Assembly: GCA_003154775.1 (NCBI GenBank)
Contig: PMES01000072.1
Coordinates: 1 to 64,000 of the forward strand
Direction of reading: 5' to 3'
Length of the DNA: 64,000 nt
Source of the DNA: Acidobacteriota bacterium
GTDB taxonomy: Bacteria; Acidobacteriota; Terriglobia; Acidiferrales; UBA7541
Position 1 is the first letter of the stretch. Each line of letters opens with the position of its first letter. Positions 63,714 to 64,000 of the stretch are shown in pieces. A model generated the notes under the pieces. That model did not search any database. It was given only the letters and a program-made list of their open reading frames with translations, and was not told the DNA's origin. The position numbers were made by a program, and so were the translations under genes.

Positions 63714-64000
63714 ATGACCAAATCCCCCATCAAACTCCCCGCCCCGGTCTTCGACGACCCCAAACACCACATCCGCCTCTACCAGGGCGATTGCCTCGAA
63801 CTTCTCGCCCTCATTCCCGAATCCTCCGTCGACCTCATCTTCGCCGACCCGCCCTACTTCCTCTCCAACGGCGGCATCACCTGCCACGCCGGGCGCATGG
63901 TCAGCGTCAACAAAGGCGATTGGGACAAATCCAAGGGTCCTGGCGCCAATCATGAATTCAACCGCGCCTGGCTCGCCGCCTGCCAGCGCATCCTCAAACC
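63714..64000 (+). CDS. DpnA-like site-specific DNA methyltransferase (N-terminal part, cut by window edge)
   Basis: About 95 residues are visible: IRLYQGDCLELLALIPESSVDLIFADPPYFLSNGG, then GRMVSVNKGDWDKSKGPGANHEFNRAWL. D-P-P-Y is the catalytic motif IV of N6-adenine/N4-cytosine methyltransferases in the beta class. The stretch after it, V-S-V-N-K-G-D-W-D-K with H-E-F-N-R-x-W, closely matches what I recall of DpnA (M.DpnIIB, target GATC). Specificity therefore may be GATC, but this needs the full gene. No restriction gene is visible in the 286 bp shown. The ATG is preceded by a GATC cluster. Confidence 0.8.
   Translation, partial: MTKSPIKLPAPVFDDPKHHIRLYQGDCLELLALIPESSVDLIFADPPYFLSNGGITCHAGRMVSVNKGDWDKSKGPGANHEFNRAWLAACQRILK

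Noticed and set aside
1-64000. tRNA, rRNA or insertion-sequence genes
   Set aside because: I saw no T-loop/acceptor pattern with cloverleaf pairing, no ribosomal RNA core sequence and no transposase or integrase frame. A tRNAscan and Rfam run would settle this.

Overview
The window is GC-rich, gene-dense bacterial chromosome with no phage, IS or CRISPR backbone. LpxC, TonB-receptor and lipoprotein genes indicate a diderm. The combination of an Oar-like carboxypeptidase-domain TonB receptor, futalosine menaquinone genes (mqnA, mqnC), a GH35 beta-galactosidase, small zinc-ribbon and DUF-type membrane proteins and palindromic GGGGCTTCAGCCCC-type repeats fits Acidobacteriota (Terriglobia-like). 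That assignment is inference from gene content; there is no rRNA here to test it.

Layout. 1-2.3 kb: a hexuronate operon on the minus strand (uxuA, an SDR oxidoreductase, an SMP-30 lactonase cut by the window edge). 2.5-9.1 kb: a DPP-IV-type peptidase, a zinc-ribbon membrane protein, a SpoIIE/RsbU phosphatase, two small membrane proteins, then a coiled-coil zinc-ribbon protein coupled to an RNase HI fused to a DUF104 domain. 9.2-12.8 kb: mqnA-mqnC, divergent from rpmB and a parvulin lipoprotein. 12.9-17.5 kb: a biotin-dependent acyl-CoA carboxylase (carboxyltransferase, biotin carboxylase, BCCP) split by a divergent hicA/hicB pair. 17.7-23 kb: DUF3592 protein, FAH-family hydrolase, two envelope proteins, hslU and hslV. 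23-26.7 kb: a minor-pilin operon (FimT, PilV, PilW, PilX types). 27-35 kb: a LolA/DUF4292-like protein, FabG-like SDR, class I amidotransferase, GH35, purE, folC, accD, cobO. 35.5-38.9 kb: a large Oar-like TonB receptor. 39-49 kb: VOC protein, HhH protein, and a run lpxC-glmU-purQ-purL-purF-lepB-purM read on the minus strand. 49.5-57.5 kb: an S41 protease homologue that lacks its catalytic residues, YibQ, CPBP and M48 membrane proteases, a CGNR regulator, a secreted coiled-coil protein, a small zinc-ribbon protein and an epimerase. 58-61.7 kb: B12-dependent ribonucleotide reductase nrdJ with a downstream partner gene and a long structured leader. 61.8-64 kb: secreted tyrosine phosphatase, Ser/Thr kinase and the start of a DpnA-like DNA methyltransferase.

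Functional links. PurE, PurQ, PurL, PurF and PurM cover much of de novo purine synthesis; PurS, expected with this short PurL, is absent here. AccD, the acyl-CoA carboxylase and the FabG-like SDR serve acyl-CoA/fatty-acid metabolism. CobO makes the adenosylcobalamin that NrdJ consumes.

Most interesting observations: (1) the nrdJ leader, where one segment can pair either with the Shine-Dalgarno strand or with a competing segment, behind a good sigma70-type promoter about 350 nt upstream; (2) four GATC sites in 21 bp just upstream of a DpnA-like methyltransferase, next to an octanucleotide repeat array; (3) a pseudo-protease S41 protein paired with YibQ; (4) an RNase HI-DUF104 fusion; (5) a REP-like palindromic element carried in frame inside purL; (6) a divergent hicA/hicB pair inside a carboxylase locus.
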